A DNA stretch of 64,000 nucleotides. It comes from Paenibacillus macerans. GTDB taxonomy: Bacteria > Bacillota > Bacilli > Paenibacillales > Paenibacillaceae. Positions within the stretch are counted from its first letter, which is position 1; the number at the start of each line of letters is the position of its first letter. The stretch is taken from NCBI RefSeq assembly GCF_900454495.1, contig NZ_UGSI01000001.1:4466501-4530500 (forward strand). The letters are read 5' to 3'. A program made the translations under genes and the position numbers. A model generated the notes under the pieces. The model was not told the origin of the DNA. It did not search any database and saw nothing but the letters and a program-made list of their open reading frames with translations. This document shows, piece after piece, positions 8,740 to 17,351 of this stretch.

Positions 8740-9165
8740 CCGAAAATCTCACCTGAAACGCCTCATTTTTTCCTCATCTTTTTTGTTTTTTCTTCTCTCT
8801 TTTTTGGAACCTTTGCTCTAGCCCTCTCCCCCCCTGCTCCCTGCTCCTGAACGAAAGGAATAATCGTGCAAAGGCAAGCAACAGGCAGGGCCACCAAGAT
8901 CACGAGCCCTTTAGACAACCCCCTCACCTAGCATCGATGTGACACTGCTCGAAACGGCCACGGTGCAAAAGGCAAATACACTGGCCCCACCGGATCGTGA
9001 CGCTGCTACATCGTTGACGCTTCCTCAACGAAGCAGCCTAGAAAGCCGGGAGGACACTGTCCGCCTTTGATTCGGCGTCAACTCCGGCAATGGATTACTG
9101 CTTTACCCAGCTACATCAAGGCTTGTCTGCCGATGTTTTGCTGCGAATTTTGAAGTTATAAATTT
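8740..9165. other. Intergenic stretch without a recognisable gene
   Basis: This stretch starts with a T-rich tract. From about 8900 it has coding-like composition (for example around 8930-9150), but all frames are short or interrupted and I recognise no family. It could be a decayed mobile-element remnant next to the transposase; that is only a guess. Confidence 0.3.
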
Positions 9166-9196
9166 TCAAAAAAAACCGGTCCTTTGAGGACCGGTT
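9166..9196 (-). terminator. Rho-independent terminator of the large secreted protein gene
   Basis: On the minus strand AACCGGTCC and GGACCGGTT pair around a short loop, followed by a T run, about 30 bases after the stop at 9225. Confidence 0.85.
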
Positions 9197-9224
9197 CTTC
9201 TCTCCGTCACTTTCGGCAGCTGTT

Positions 9225-12200
9225 TTATCCCGCTTGTTTGACGATATACTCCAAATCGCCCAGCATCAGCTTGGCAAAGCTGGAGTTGATGCCTTTTCCG
9301 CCTTGCGCGTTGATCGTCTGCTTCAATACATTGATTTTTCGCTTGCGCTCACGGTCTGTTTTCGCCTTTTGCAGGGAGCTGATCTTGGCGTCCAGGCTTT
9401 GGGCGATTCCCTTCTTCACGTAGCCTGCCGCTTCTCCGGCATCAACCAGCTCGTCCAGATGGGCGATGTCGATCGTAACCGTAAAGTCGAATTGCCCCGC
9501 AGAATGGAGCCCGGCCGCATCCGTCGCGCTGACGACCAGTTTATGTTTGCCCGCCGCCAAAGAAAGCGGCGTAATTTCGTGCAAACTGGCGATTTGGCGG
9601 CCGTCCAATTGATACACCGTATTTTTCACTCCGCTGACGGCGTCCTCGACGTCAACTTGAATCGGAAGCTCGGTTTCGATTTGCAAAAACTGCCGTTCCC
9701 CGGAAAAATGAATCACCGGCGATCCGTGGTCGATATTAATGTATAGCGTTTTTGCCGTTTCGCTATTCCCGGCCCGATCCCACGACCGGTATTCGATCAC
9801 GTATTTGCCGTCCTCGGTCAGCAGAATCGGTGAGGCATAGGCGAGCCACTCCCCGCCGTTGATCCGGTATTCGGTCCGTTCCAAACCGCTCCCGCCTTCG
9901 TCCTGTGCCGATAAGTAGACCGTAACGTCCTCCGGATTGTACAGCTCCTGCCCCGCGGCACCCGAAGCGTTCGCCTGGGTCACCGGAGCCAGCGTATCTT
10001 CTTCCGCACCGCTAAGCACAACGTGATCCAGAGAGAGCGGCTTCAGCTGGTACGTCCCGCGAAAAACCGAAGCGACGCCGGTGATGTCCACCTTGGAACC
10101 CGCCGGGAAAAGCGCGCTGAATGCCGCCATGTCCACGCCGGTTCGGCCATCGAAACGGACGCGCGTCGCAGCGCCGCCGCCTTTGACGGCGTTAAATTCA
10201 AACGAACCGGCCGGAGAAGCCGCGGCCATGTCTTGAACCGCCACATCGGTTAACGTGATGAACTGTCCCTGATTGCCGTCCGTGACCGCCTCCTGCTCGA
10301 TCGGCTGCGGAAGCGGAGCGGTCCCTTTCTTTTCGATCGTGAGCGGATTTTCCAGCTCAACCTCCCCGTTGTACAAGGTCCGGGTGGCGCTGATGCGAAT
10401 CAGATCGCCCGCATGGTAGCCGGAGGCCGTTTGGAACACGTAAACGCCGGCCGTATCGTCCTGGAGGTAAAACCCTTGTCCGCCAAACAGCCCCGGCTCG
10501 GACGTAATCACGCCCTCCACGGTAACGACCGTGCCGTCGGCCGCCGAACGGGCCGCGGCGATCGTGGCCAATTCCGGCACCTGCGGATGGTCGCCCGGCA
10601 GCGGCTCGGCAGCGACGTCGGCGATCGCCACCGTCTTCGTCAGCGCGTTGCCGCTCCCCTGCTTGAGCCGCAGGTTGGCGCTCGCGGCCGTCACGCCCGG
10701 CTTGAGCTGGACGGCCAAGTCCTTTGCCGCGTGCCCCCGGGCATCCCCCGTCAGTGAAAACGCCGGGCTGTAATTGTAGTCGGACCAGGTGCCGTCAGCG
10801 TTTTTGAAGCGGGCGATCTGTTCTCCGCCGGCCAGGTAAATGCCGACTTTAAGGTCCGATACCGTCTGGCCAGGCGTTAGGCCGTCGGCTGTCAAGCGGA
10901 TCTGGAACTCCTGCGCGCTTGGCAGTTGCGCCTGGTGCACGAACGCGTACTTAGGCTCCGCGGCGGGCGCTTGCGCCGAGCCGTAGGAGCCCGGCTTGAA
11001 CGTCGCCGGGTCGTACCATTTATAGCCGGGGGCCGGTTGGGCCCAAGGCTCCGGCTGCGGCTCGGTGGTGGCGGCCGGCTCCTCGGACGGCTTCAACTGG
11101 GTCGGTTCATCCAGCTCAAGCCCCGGCACCTCGGCGAAGGAAGTGTAGCTTTCGTCGTTGGCCAGCCACTTCACAATTTGCACCAGGAACAGCCCGTCGT
11201 CGACTTCCTTGAAGCCGTCGTACGTCGTTTTCTTCTGGCCGTTTTCTTCTCTTACATATTTTGGAGTTGCATCCTCCACGGGCGAAGAATCGCCGATAAA
11301 GGCCGCTTTGCCGAGCCCAAGCTTGGACACCGCCGCATACGCTCCTTCATCTCTGCCCCCGCCGTTGTAGACGCCTTCGTCTACCGCGTTCCCCCAGGCC
11401 GGAACGCCTTCAGGAACGTAAACTAGGCCTTTTGCTTGTTGCGGATTCAAAACCGCCAGCGTAGAGCCGGCATGCATGGCCACGGCCCCAACGCCTTTCG
11501 TGATGCCAAACGACTGCGACGGGCTGACGACGTCGTTCGCATTAACGTCCCCAAGGGCGTTATAGCGGAACCGCACGCCGAAATTGTCCGCCAGCCAATC
11601 GGAGCTCGTTACCCCCTGCATCGCCGGAGAGGCTGCTTCTTCCGCGCTCATGCCTTTAGCCGGATTCTCATATGCTCCGCGGCGGAAGCCGTTGAACACT
11701 TCGGAGGCGTCCCAGCGGTTTTTGTTGCGGTCGGCATTATAATGGTCGGATATGAAAAATACCGCTCCGCCGTCCTCGACATACTCCACCAGCGCCTCTT
11801 GCTCCGCGGCTTTAAAAGGCACATTCGCTTCGGGAATGACGAAGACATCGTAGTCACGAAGCGCGTCGTACGTGATCGCTGTTTCACCGAACGTATACGG
11901 GATCGGCCGCTCCAGCGCCTCGACCGTGAAGCCCGCCCCGCGCAGCCCGTCGGCGAAATCGGAAAACGCGCCGTCGATCACCCAATCGGCCGCGCCGGCG
12001 GTTTGGGCGTGCGTATTGTCAAACAGCACTTTTTTGCCGGTGCCGTCCGGCAATTCTGGGATTTGTCCCGGATCTCCCGGAGGTTGGCCCGGGTCTCCCG
12101 GATTTTCGCCAGGATTTTCTCCTGGATTCTCACCAGGGTTTCCGCCCGGGTTTTCCGGCTCTCCGGGGTTCTCGCCCGGTTCCCCCGGTTTTTCCGGTTC

Positions 12201-12764
12201 GCCTGGTTCGCCCGGCTGCGCTGCGGCAAACTCAAGCGCCGTCACGCTTTTTAATCCGGGAAAATTGTTGTACGCGGCCAGCATGCCGGACACCGAAACC
12301 TGCTTGCCGATGATATCCGGGTTGCTTTGCAGGCCGAATTCGGCTCTCGGTCCGGACGGAATCTGCACATCGACGAGTTTGGCTTTATCCCGCTCTCCGG
12401 CCGTATCCGCGATCAAAAAGTTATAATCATTGCCGAACGGCGCTTCGAAATCGGCGGTCTGCGACCCGGCGGCATGTCCGACGATATAACCGGTTACCGT
12501 AACGGATTCGCCGCTGTTTCCTTTGGCGATAGCTTCGGCTACGCTGATCCCTGCAGCTGCAGATTCGCCTTTCTCCGTTGTCATGGAAGTCGTTGGCTCC
12601 GTGACGGCTTCGTTGCCCGCGGCCGCCTCCGCTGTGATGTACTCTTGTTCCGCTGCATTTGCCGGCTCCGCCGCTTCCGCGGCCAAACCCGGTACTCCCG
12701 TTATGCCCAAAGCGCCGGCCAATATCAGGCCAAGCAGTTTCTTGCTCCAACGCCTCCTCATCAT
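9225..12764 (-). CDS. Large secreted multidomain protein (DUF6359/OB-fold, GATase-like, chitobiase-type C-terminal domains)
   Basis: A 1179-residue exported protein with an Arg/Lys-rich signal peptide (RRRWSKKLLGLILAGALG). Order of regions: a DUF6359-like OB fold (about 70-190); a Pro-Gly-Glu linker of ENPG and GEPG repeats (about 185-235); a DUF4350/ThuA-like Rossmann domain (VLFDNTHAQTAGAADW to about 530); a lamin-tail-like beta region; a second OB-fold region (TVVTVEGVITSEPGLFGGQG) of the kind found in secreted nucleases and DNA-binding proteins; a YRINGGEWLAY chitobiase/Big-like module; and a helical C-terminus. No nuclease catalytic motif is evident, so the function is unknown, possibly binding of extracellular nucleic acid or polymer. 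The ATG at 12764 follows AGGAGG by 9 bases; an upstream TTG (12782) overlaps that site. Confidence 0.75.
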   Translation of the reverse strand: MMRRRWSKKLLGLILAGALGITGVPGLAAEAAEPANAAEQEYITAEAAAGNEAVTEPTTSMTTEKGESAAAGISVAEAIAKGNSGESVTVTGYIVGHAAGSQTADFEAPFGNDYNFLIADTAGERDKAKLVDVQIPSGPRAEFGLQSNPDIIGKQVSVSGMLAAYNNFPGLKSVTALEFAAAQPGEPGEPEKPGEPGENPGEPENPGGNPGENPGENPGENPGDPGQPPGDPGQIPELPDGTGKKVLFDNTHAQTAGAADWVIDGAFSDFADGLRGAGFTVEALERPIPYTFGETAITYDALRDYDVFVIPEANVPFKAAEQEALVEYVEDGGAVFFISDHYNADRNKNRWDASEVFNGFRRGAYENPAKGMSAEEAASPAMQGVTSSDWLADNFGVRFRYNALGDVNANDVVSPSQSFGITKGVGAVAMHAGSTLAVLNPQQAKGLVYVPEGVPAWGNAVDEGVYNGGGRDEGAYAAVSKLGLGKAAFIGDSSPVEDATPKYVREENGQKKTTYDGFKEVDDGLFLVQIVKWLANDESYTSFAEVPGLELDEPTQLKPSEEPAATTEPQPEPWAQPAPGYKWYDPATFKPGSYGSAQAPAAEPKYAFVHQAQLPSAQEFQIRLTADGLTPGQTVSDLKVGIYLAGGEQIARFKNADGTWSDYNYSPAFSLTGDARGHAAKDLAVQLKPGVTAASANLRLKQGSGNALTKTVAIADVAAEPLPGDHPQVPELATIAAARSAADGTVVTVEGVITSEPGLFGGQGFYLQDDTAGVYVFQTASGYHAGDLIRISATRTLYNGEVELENPLTIEKKGTAPLPQPIEQEAVTDGNQGQFITLTDVAVQDMAAASPAGSFEFNAVKGGGAATRVRFDGRTGVDMAAFSALFPAGSKVDITGVASVFRGTYQLKPLSLDHVVLSGAEEDTLAPVTQANASGAAGQELYNPEDVTVYLSAQDEGGSGLERTEYRINGGEWLAYASPILLTEDGKYVIEYRSWDRAGNSETAKTLYINIDHGSPVIHFSGERQFLQIETELPIQVDVEDAVSGVKNTVYQLDGRQIASLHEITPLSLAAGKHKLVVSATDAAGLHSAGQFDFTVTIDIAHLDELVDAGEAAGYVKKGIAQSLDAKISSLQKAKTDRERKRKINVLKQTINAQGGKGINSSFAKLMLGDLEYIVKQAG
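12060..12216 (-). repeat. In-frame Pro/Gly-rich tandem repeat inside the secreted protein
   Basis: Imperfect 12- and 9-bp units encode repeats of ENPG, GEPG and GDPG, forming a flexible linker between the first OB-fold domain and the Rossmann-like domain. The units are similar enough that copy number may vary between strains. Confidence 0.8.
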
Positions 12765-13027
12765 GGATCGACTCCTCCTCAAATTTAAGATGAACTACCT
12801 CCTCATCATAGAGATGGATCAAAAACAGACTGTTTACGTTTTGTTAAAGTATTGTAAAATTGTATTTTTTACTAATATATAGGCTTATTGTCTTATTTAT
12901 AGAGTTTTGCGGCGGCTATTAAATAGATATTCCGACAGTCCGATATATAAGCAAGTTAGTTCTTTGGAACTATTTCATGACTTTTCATGAAAACTACTTT
13001 CATCAAGAGATGCGGACGGAGGTACAT

Positions 13028-13729
13028 ATGTATTGTTCAAACTGTGGAAAACTTTTGGAAAAAGAGGACAAATTTTGCGCGGGATGCGGAGCACCGGCCA
13101 AACCTCGGCAAAATGAGCCCGCTGTTCCCCTCCCCCCTGCCGAGCCAGGCAAGACCCCAGGGAAGGCCGGAGAAAGCCAACCTCCGTCAGAATTCGGAGT
13201 TCCTGCCGAGGAGCTTGAACTGTTCATAGGCAAACGCGCGGGCGCATATTTTCAAAAATGGCGCCAAGACCACCGCTGGAATTGGCCCGCTTTTCTGTTC
13301 GGCGGCTTTTGGCTGCTGTATCGGGGGATGTATTTGTACTGGCTGATCTATCTGATCGTATGCTCGCTTATTATCAACATCGTCGGCTCTCTTGTATTTC
13401 CGGGTTATCAGGTCTCTTTCAGCCTGGTCATCACGATGTTAACCTTGCAGCTTGCCTTAAAAATATCCTTTGCCGTGGCGGCCAATTCCATCTATCTGCA
13501 TCATGCCCGGCGCAAAATAAAGGCTTTGGGCTACAGGTACCCAAACGACCGGGAAACCCGGGAGACAAAAATCGCACAAGCGGGTGAGACAAGCCTTTAC
13601 ATCCCGATTGCCTTGGCCCTGCTGCCTTTTTTGCTGGCGGTGGTTTACGGGCTGTTCTCCTTCCTGCATACGTATCAGCAAATCCAGCAAGTGATCGACT
13701 CCGAAGTTCAGGAAAGCCGGTATCCTTGA
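13028..13729 (+). CDS. Zinc-ribbon DUF2628-type membrane protein
   Basis: A 233-residue protein. It starts with a zinc ribbon (MYCSNCGKLLEKEDKFCAGCG), then a Pro-rich linker, then a DUF2628-like region (QKWRQDHRWNWPAFLFGGFW) and three or four membrane segments. Proteins of this kind are common in Firmicutes but have no established role. The ATG at 13028 is chosen because CGGAGGT lies 5 bases upstream; upstream in-frame codons lack such a site. The gene is divergent from the large secreted protein gene; the 245-bp AT-rich space between them presumably holds both promoters. Confidence 0.75.
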   Translation: MYCSNCGKLLEKEDKFCAGCGAPAKPRQNEPAVPLPPAEPGKTPGKAGESQPPSEFGVPAEELELFIGKRAGAYFQKWRQDHRWNWPAFLFGGFWLLYRGMYLYWLIYLIVCSLIINIVGSLVFPGYQVSFSLVITMLTLQLALKISFAVAANSIYLHHARRKIKALGYRYPNDRETRETKIAQAGETSLYIPIALALLPFLLAVVYGLFSFLHTYQQIQQVIDSEVQESRYP

Positions 13730-13780
13730 CGGTGTGATCGAGGGGCATAACGGCAGTATGTTGGTTCCGGTTCACTTAAC

Positions 13781-13915
13781 GTAACGGACCGGAAAGACGT
13801 TATTCGCTCATTTCCCGGATATTTCCCGCTGTAACGGACTCCAATGCCGCTAATCGGCTTCTTGGCGGGAGATTTTCTACGGTTTGGAGGAGATAAGGTC
13901 CCCTCGGTCCGTTAG
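13781..13915. repeat. Intergenic repeat with TAACGGAC units (family D)
   Basis: Two direct units (GTAACGGACCGGAAAGACGT at 13781 and GTAACGGACTCCAATGCCGC at 13831, each ending in TATT or TAAT) are followed by an inverted unit ending GGTCCGTTAG (13891-13915). No coding frame is convincing. The layout resembles the element at 59833-60021. Confidence 0.6.
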
Positions 13916-13965
13916 ACCGCATTGCGGCGCGTCAGCGGCGACGGCACTTAACCCGCGCCGCGCCG

Positions 13966-14013
13966 AAAAAGGGCTGTCCCAAAGACCATACATATGGCCT
14001 TCAGGACAGCCCT
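13966..14013 (-). terminator. Rho-independent terminator of the FAD oxidoreductase gene
   Basis: On the minus strand GGGCTGTCC and GGACAGCCC pair across a 24-base loop and are followed by TTTTT, about 40 bases after the stop at 14054. Confidence 0.8.
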
Positions 14014-14053
14014 ATTGCATTTCGTTTAGCGAAGAAGCCCGAAAGCCGCGTTT

Positions 14054-15490
14054 CTAAACCCCCGCCTTTTTCAGCATGCCGCGCGCGATCCAGACGCCCG
14101 CCGCGCCGGCCTGAGCCAGCCCGCGGGTGATGCCCGCTCCGTCGCCGCCGCAGAATAAGCCGCCGATTTCCGTTTCCAGCGACTCGGTCAGCTTCGGGCG
14201 GGCGGAATAAAACTTCGCTTCCACGCCGTAAAACAGCGTATGCTCGGAGGCGATCCCCGGCGTTACTTTATCGAGCGCTTCGACCATTTCGATCAGGCTT
14301 TTCATCGTATTGTACGGCAGCACGAGGCCAAGGTCGCCAGGCACGGCCTCTTTGAGCGTCGGCTCGAGAAAACCTTCGGCAATGCGGCCGGCGGTAGAGC
14401 GGCGGCCCCGGAGAATGTCGCCGTATTTTTGCACGATGACTCCGCCATTGGACAGGTCGTTGGCCCGCTGGCAAATCTCCCGCGCATATTCGTTGGGCTT
14501 ATCGAACGGTTCGGTAAACTTGTGCGAAACGAGCAGGGCAAAGTTCGTGTTTTGCGAACCGAGCGCAGGGTCTTTAAACGAATGGCCGTTGGCGGCCATA
14601 ACCCCGCTGTGGTTTTCGACGACCACATGCCCGGACGGATTGCTGCAAAACGTGCGCACCCGCGTGCCGACCGAAGTGTTGTAAATGAATTTCCCTTCGT
14701 ACAGATGCTCGTTAATCTCGAGCATGACCACGTCCGACGTTTCCACGCGCACCCCGACATCCACCTGGTTGTTGGTCATTTTCAAGCGGCGTTTCTTCAA
14801 AATGTCCGTCAACCAGGCGGAGCCGTCCCGTCCGGGAGCGACCATGACCAGATCGGCCTCGTGCGTCTCCCCCGATTTAAGCTGAATTCCGCAAACTTGA
14901 TGGCCCCCGTCGGATTTAACCGTGATCAGGTCCTCCACCTCCGCCTTGAACATCATGTCGATCCGGGTGTTCAAATACTCGTAGATCGATTTCAGAATTT
15001 CGAGGTTTTGTTCCGTCCCCAAATGGCGGACCTGCGCCCGCAGCAGCTTCAGCCCCGCGGCGTATCCGCGCTGCTCGATTCCGCGCACCGCTTCGGTCAG
15101 CGGGTCGGTGATGTTCGTCGTGGCGCCGTGCTCCAAATTGACCGCATCGACGTATTTGATCAGCTCCAGCACTTGGGAAGGAGCGATATAATCGCTCAGC
15201 CAGCCGCCGAATTCGGTCGTAATGTTGAACTTTCCGTCGCTGTACGCTCCCGCTCCGCCAAACCCGGCCGTAATCGAACAGGCCGGCAGGCAGCCGGCGT
15301 ACTCTTTTTTTCCGGCCGGAGGCGGGCAAAGCGTAATTTTCTCCTCCAAAATCGGACAGCGGCGGCGGTAAATATCGTGCCCCTTATCCACCAGAAGCAC
15401 CTTCCAGTGAGGCGCCTTCCGCGTCAGTTCATAACAGGCAAAAATCCCCGCCGGCCCGGCCCCAACCACAATTGCATCGTATTTACTCAT
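14054..15490 (-). CDS. FAD-dependent dehydrogenase/oxidoreductase (COG2509-like)
   Basis: A 478-residue flavoprotein. The N-terminus has the dinucleotide-binding motif DAIVVGAGPAGIFACYEL, followed by CP...CPPPAGKKEYAGCLPAC and FGGAGAYSDGKFN, which are typical of the COG2509 group. The C-terminal FAD motif is GLFCGGDGAGITRGLAQAGA. Its substrate is not established. The ATG at 15490 has AGGAGG 6 bases upstream; the frame is open further upstream without a ribosome-binding site. The leader carries a guanine-type purine riboswitch with an intrinsic terminator, so expression should fall when guanine or hypoxanthine is high, suggesting a role connected with purine metabolism. Monocistronic, with its own terminator. 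Confidence 0.88.
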   Translation of the reverse strand: MSKYDAIVVGAGPAGIFACYELTRKAPHWKVLLVDKGHDIYRRRCPILEEKITLCPPPAGKKEYAGCLPACSITAGFGGAGAYSDGKFNITTEFGGWLSDYIAPSQVLELIKYVDAVNLEHGATTNITDPLTEAVRGIEQRGYAAGLKLLRAQVRHLGTEQNLEILKSIYEYLNTRIDMMFKAEVEDLITVKSDGGHQVCGIQLKSGETHEADLVMVAPGRDGSAWLTDILKKRRLKMTNNQVDVGVRVETSDVVMLEINEHLYEGKFIYNTSVGTRVRTFCSNPSGHVVVENHSGVMAANGHSFKDPALGSQNTNFALLVSHKFTEPFDKPNEYAREICQRANDLSNGGVIVQKYGDILRGRRSTAGRIAEGFLEPTLKEAVPGDLGLVLPYNTMKSLIEMVEALDKVTPGIASEHTLFYGVEAKFYSARPKLTESLETEIGGLFCGGDGAGITRGLAQAGAAGVWIARGMLKKAGV

Positions 15491-15540
15491 CTGCTTCCTC
15501 CTGATAGGAATAATAGTCAACGGGCGAACAAACCCGGAAA

Positions 15541-15596
15541 AAACAAAAAATCCCGGCTATCCAATAGGTATGCGAAAGCTCCTATTCGTAGCCAGG
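15541..15596 (-). terminator. Riboswitch expression-platform terminator
   Basis: On the minus strand CCTGGCTACGAATAGG pairs with CCTATTGGATAGCCGGG and is followed by ATTTTTTGTTTTTT. The 5' arm reuses the 3' strands of aptamer helices P3 and P1, so terminator and aptamer are mutually dependent, as in guanine OFF switches. Confidence 0.85.
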
Positions 15597-15650
15597 AATT
15601 TAGGGTTCCTTGTAGAGACCCCCGATCCGTATTACCGGGGATATACGAAA
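15584..15650 (-). ncRNA. Purine riboswitch aptamer (guanine type)
   Basis: Read on the minus strand: P1 TTTCGTA/TACGAA; J1/2 TAT; P2 CCCCG/CGGGG with loop TAATACGG; J2/3 GTCTCTAC; P3 AGGAA/TTCCT with loop CCCTAAA; then GGCTACGAA. The GG of L2 and CC of L3 permit the kissing-loop pairs. The base before the closing TACGA is C, which in this class specifies guanine or hypoxanthine rather than adenine. Confidence 0.9.
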
Positions 15651-15688
15651 TCAAAATATTAACATATTCGGTTTCCAGCAACAATCCG

Positions 15689-15717
15689 AGTATATGAGAA
15701 ACAAACGTATAAGTCAA
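15689..15717 (-). promoter_or_regulatory. Sigma-A promoter of the riboswitch-controlled oxidoreductase
   Basis: On the minus strand TTGACT (plus 15712-15717), 17 bases, TATACT (plus 15689-15694), just upstream of the aptamer. Confidence 0.8.
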
Positions 15718-15835
15718 GGGAAATTCCTTTTTATTATTCGGTTTTCGAAGTATTTGTGATGTTTTTTATTTTTAATGCCGTCATAAATTTTGCAAAACAC
15801 GAACATTTCTCGAAAATCCTTCTTTATATCTAAAC

Positions 15836-15851
15836 AATGCTGATTAGCATT
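15836..15851. promoter_or_regulatory. Short perfect inverted repeat upstream of the CNNM/CBS gene
   Basis: AATGCTGATTAGCATT has 6-bp perfect arms and lies 18 bases before a TATAAT (15869-15874), in the -35 zone of the likely promoter of the gene at 15923. It may be an operator; the regulator is unknown. Confidence 0.4.
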
Positions 15852-15922
15852 GCTTCCGGATCATATTGTATAATAGTAAAGTAATTTATTTTATTTTAAA
15901 TCATAAGGAGTAGATGCAAAGA

Positions 15923-17239
15923 ATGGACAGTGACAGGCTTTTGGTGTTGAATTTGGTATTGGTCGTAATCCTTATCGCTTTAACGGCATTTTTCGTGGCG
16001 GTAGAGTTTGCGATTGTTCGTGTTCGGGGCAGCAGGGTGGATCAATTGATCGCCGAGGGACGCAAAAACGCGCTCGCGGTCAAAACGGTAACGACCCATC
16101 TGGACGGCTATCTATCCGCCTGCCAATTGGGGATTACGATCACCGCGCTCGGACTCGGGTGGCTCGGGGAGCCTACGGTGGAGAAGATACTGCATCCGCT
16201 GTTCCACAGCCTCCATGTACCTGATACACTAAGCAGTGCGCTATCTTTTATCATCGCTTTTGTAGTTATCACTTATTTGCACGTCGTTGTGGGTGAACTG
16301 GCGCCAAAAACGATGGCCATCCGCAAATCCGAGGAAATCGCCTTGCTTACGGCCAAACCGTTGATCCTGTTTACCAAAATCATGCGCCCGTTTATTTGGG
16401 CCTTGAACGGATCGGCGAACCAGCTCGTGCGCTTGTTCGGCATCAAACCGGCTTCCGAGCATGAAGAGGCCCACTCCGAGGAAGAGCTGCAAATCATCAT
16501 TAATGAAAGCTTTGAAAGCGGCAAAATCAATCAAAGCGAATACGGCTACGTAAGCCGGATTTTTGCCTTCGACAACTTGCTGGCCAAAGAAATTATGGTC
16601 CCCCGCACCGACATGGTGTGCTTATATACAGACAAGTCGCGGCAGGAAAATCTCGAAATTATCAAAGAGCAGCAATACACCCGATTCCCTGTCGTCGAAG
16701 GAAGCAAAGACAACGTCATCGGGATCATCAATACGAAACAGTTTTTCCTCGCCCACGAGAGCAACCCGAATCTGGATATCGCTTCGATCCTGCAGCCGGT
16801 CATGGCCGTCTCGGAAGTGATGCCGGTCAACGAGCTGCTCAAAAAAATGCAGCAGGAAGGTACTCACATCGCCATACTGATCGACGAATACGGGGGTACG
16901 GCCGGACTGGTAACGATTGAGGACATTCTCGAGGAAATCGTCGGGGAAATCCGCGACGAATTCGATAAAGAGGAAGAAGAGCCGGTCGTGCAGCTCAGCG
17001 ACACCCATGTCATCGCCCAGGGAACGGTAACGGTTAACCAGATTAACGAGCTGCTGCTCACCGATCTCAGCACCGAGGAAGTCGATACGATCGGCGGCTG
17101 GCTGTTCGGGATGAACCCCGGCATGGACGTCGGCGAAACGCTGGAGCACGAGGATTTGACCTTTAAGCTGCTGGAAAAAGAACCGCACCGGTTCCGCAAG
17201 CTGGAAATCGTAAAAAGGGCCGCGGTAGAGGCCAGATAG
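15923..17239 (+). CDS. CNNM/CBS/CorC-domain membrane protein (hemolysin-family, TlyC/YhdP-like)
   Basis: A 438-residue protein. The N-terminal DUF21/CNNM domain has about four membrane segments (to about residue 185). A CBS pair follows (KEIMVPRTDMVCLYTDKS to about 330), then a C-terminal CorC_HlyC domain (TVTVNQINELLLTDLS). Family members are linked to Mg2+ or Co2+ efflux or homeostasis; the name hemolysin is historical. AAGGAG lies 12 bases before the ATG at 15923, and only 3 bases before an in-frame ATG at 15914, so the first is preferred. Monocistronic, with a shared terminator downstream. Confidence 0.9.
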   Translation: MDSDRLLVLNLVLVVILIALTAFFVAVEFAIVRVRGSRVDQLIAEGRKNALAVKTVTTHLDGYLSACQLGITITALGLGWLGEPTVEKILHPLFHSLHVPDTLSSALSFIIAFVVITYLHVVVGELAPKTMAIRKSEEIALLTAKPLILFTKIMRPFIWALNGSANQLVRLFGIKPASEHEEAHSEEELQIIINESFESGKINQSEYGYVSRIFAFDNLLAKEIMVPRTDMVCLYTDKSRQENLEIIKEQQYTRFPVVEGSKDNVIGIINTKQFFLAHESNPNLDIASILQPVMAVSEVMPVNELLKKMQQEGTHIAILIDEYGGTAGLVTIEDILEEIVGEIRDEFDKEEEEPVVQLSDTHVIAQGTVTVNQINELLLTDLSTEEVDTIGGWLFGMNPGMDVGETLEHEDLTFKLLEKEPHRFRKLEIVKRAAVEAR

Positions 17240-17271
17240 CCGGATAATCGGGAGCCGGATCGCTTTAGGAT

Positions 17272-17316
17272 AAAAAAGGCTGTCCGCAGGTTAACCAAAA
17301 CTTGCGGCAGCCTTTT
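17272..17316. terminator. Bidirectional terminator between convergent genes
   Basis: AAAAAAGGCTGTCCGCA pairs with TGCGGCAGCCTTTTC around a loop. A runs and T runs flank it on both sides, so it can stop both the CNNM/CBS gene and the DUF4129 gene. Confidence 0.85.
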
Positions 17317-17351
17317 CGGTTTCTTCGGGAGGAAGGCTTTGAAGCTTAGAC

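Noticed and set aside
7440..8740. Complete IS element with defined ends
   Set aside because: I could not find convincing terminal inverted repeats or a target duplication around the transposase gene, so only the gene is annotated.
12427..12822. 131-codon minus-strand frame over the start of the secreted protein gene
   Set aside because: An out-of-frame shadow of the signal peptide and DUF6359 region.
15914..15922. Upstream ATG start for the CNNM/CBS gene
   Set aside because: It is only 3 bases from the AAGGAG site; the next ATG is better placed and begins the hydrophobic N-terminus.
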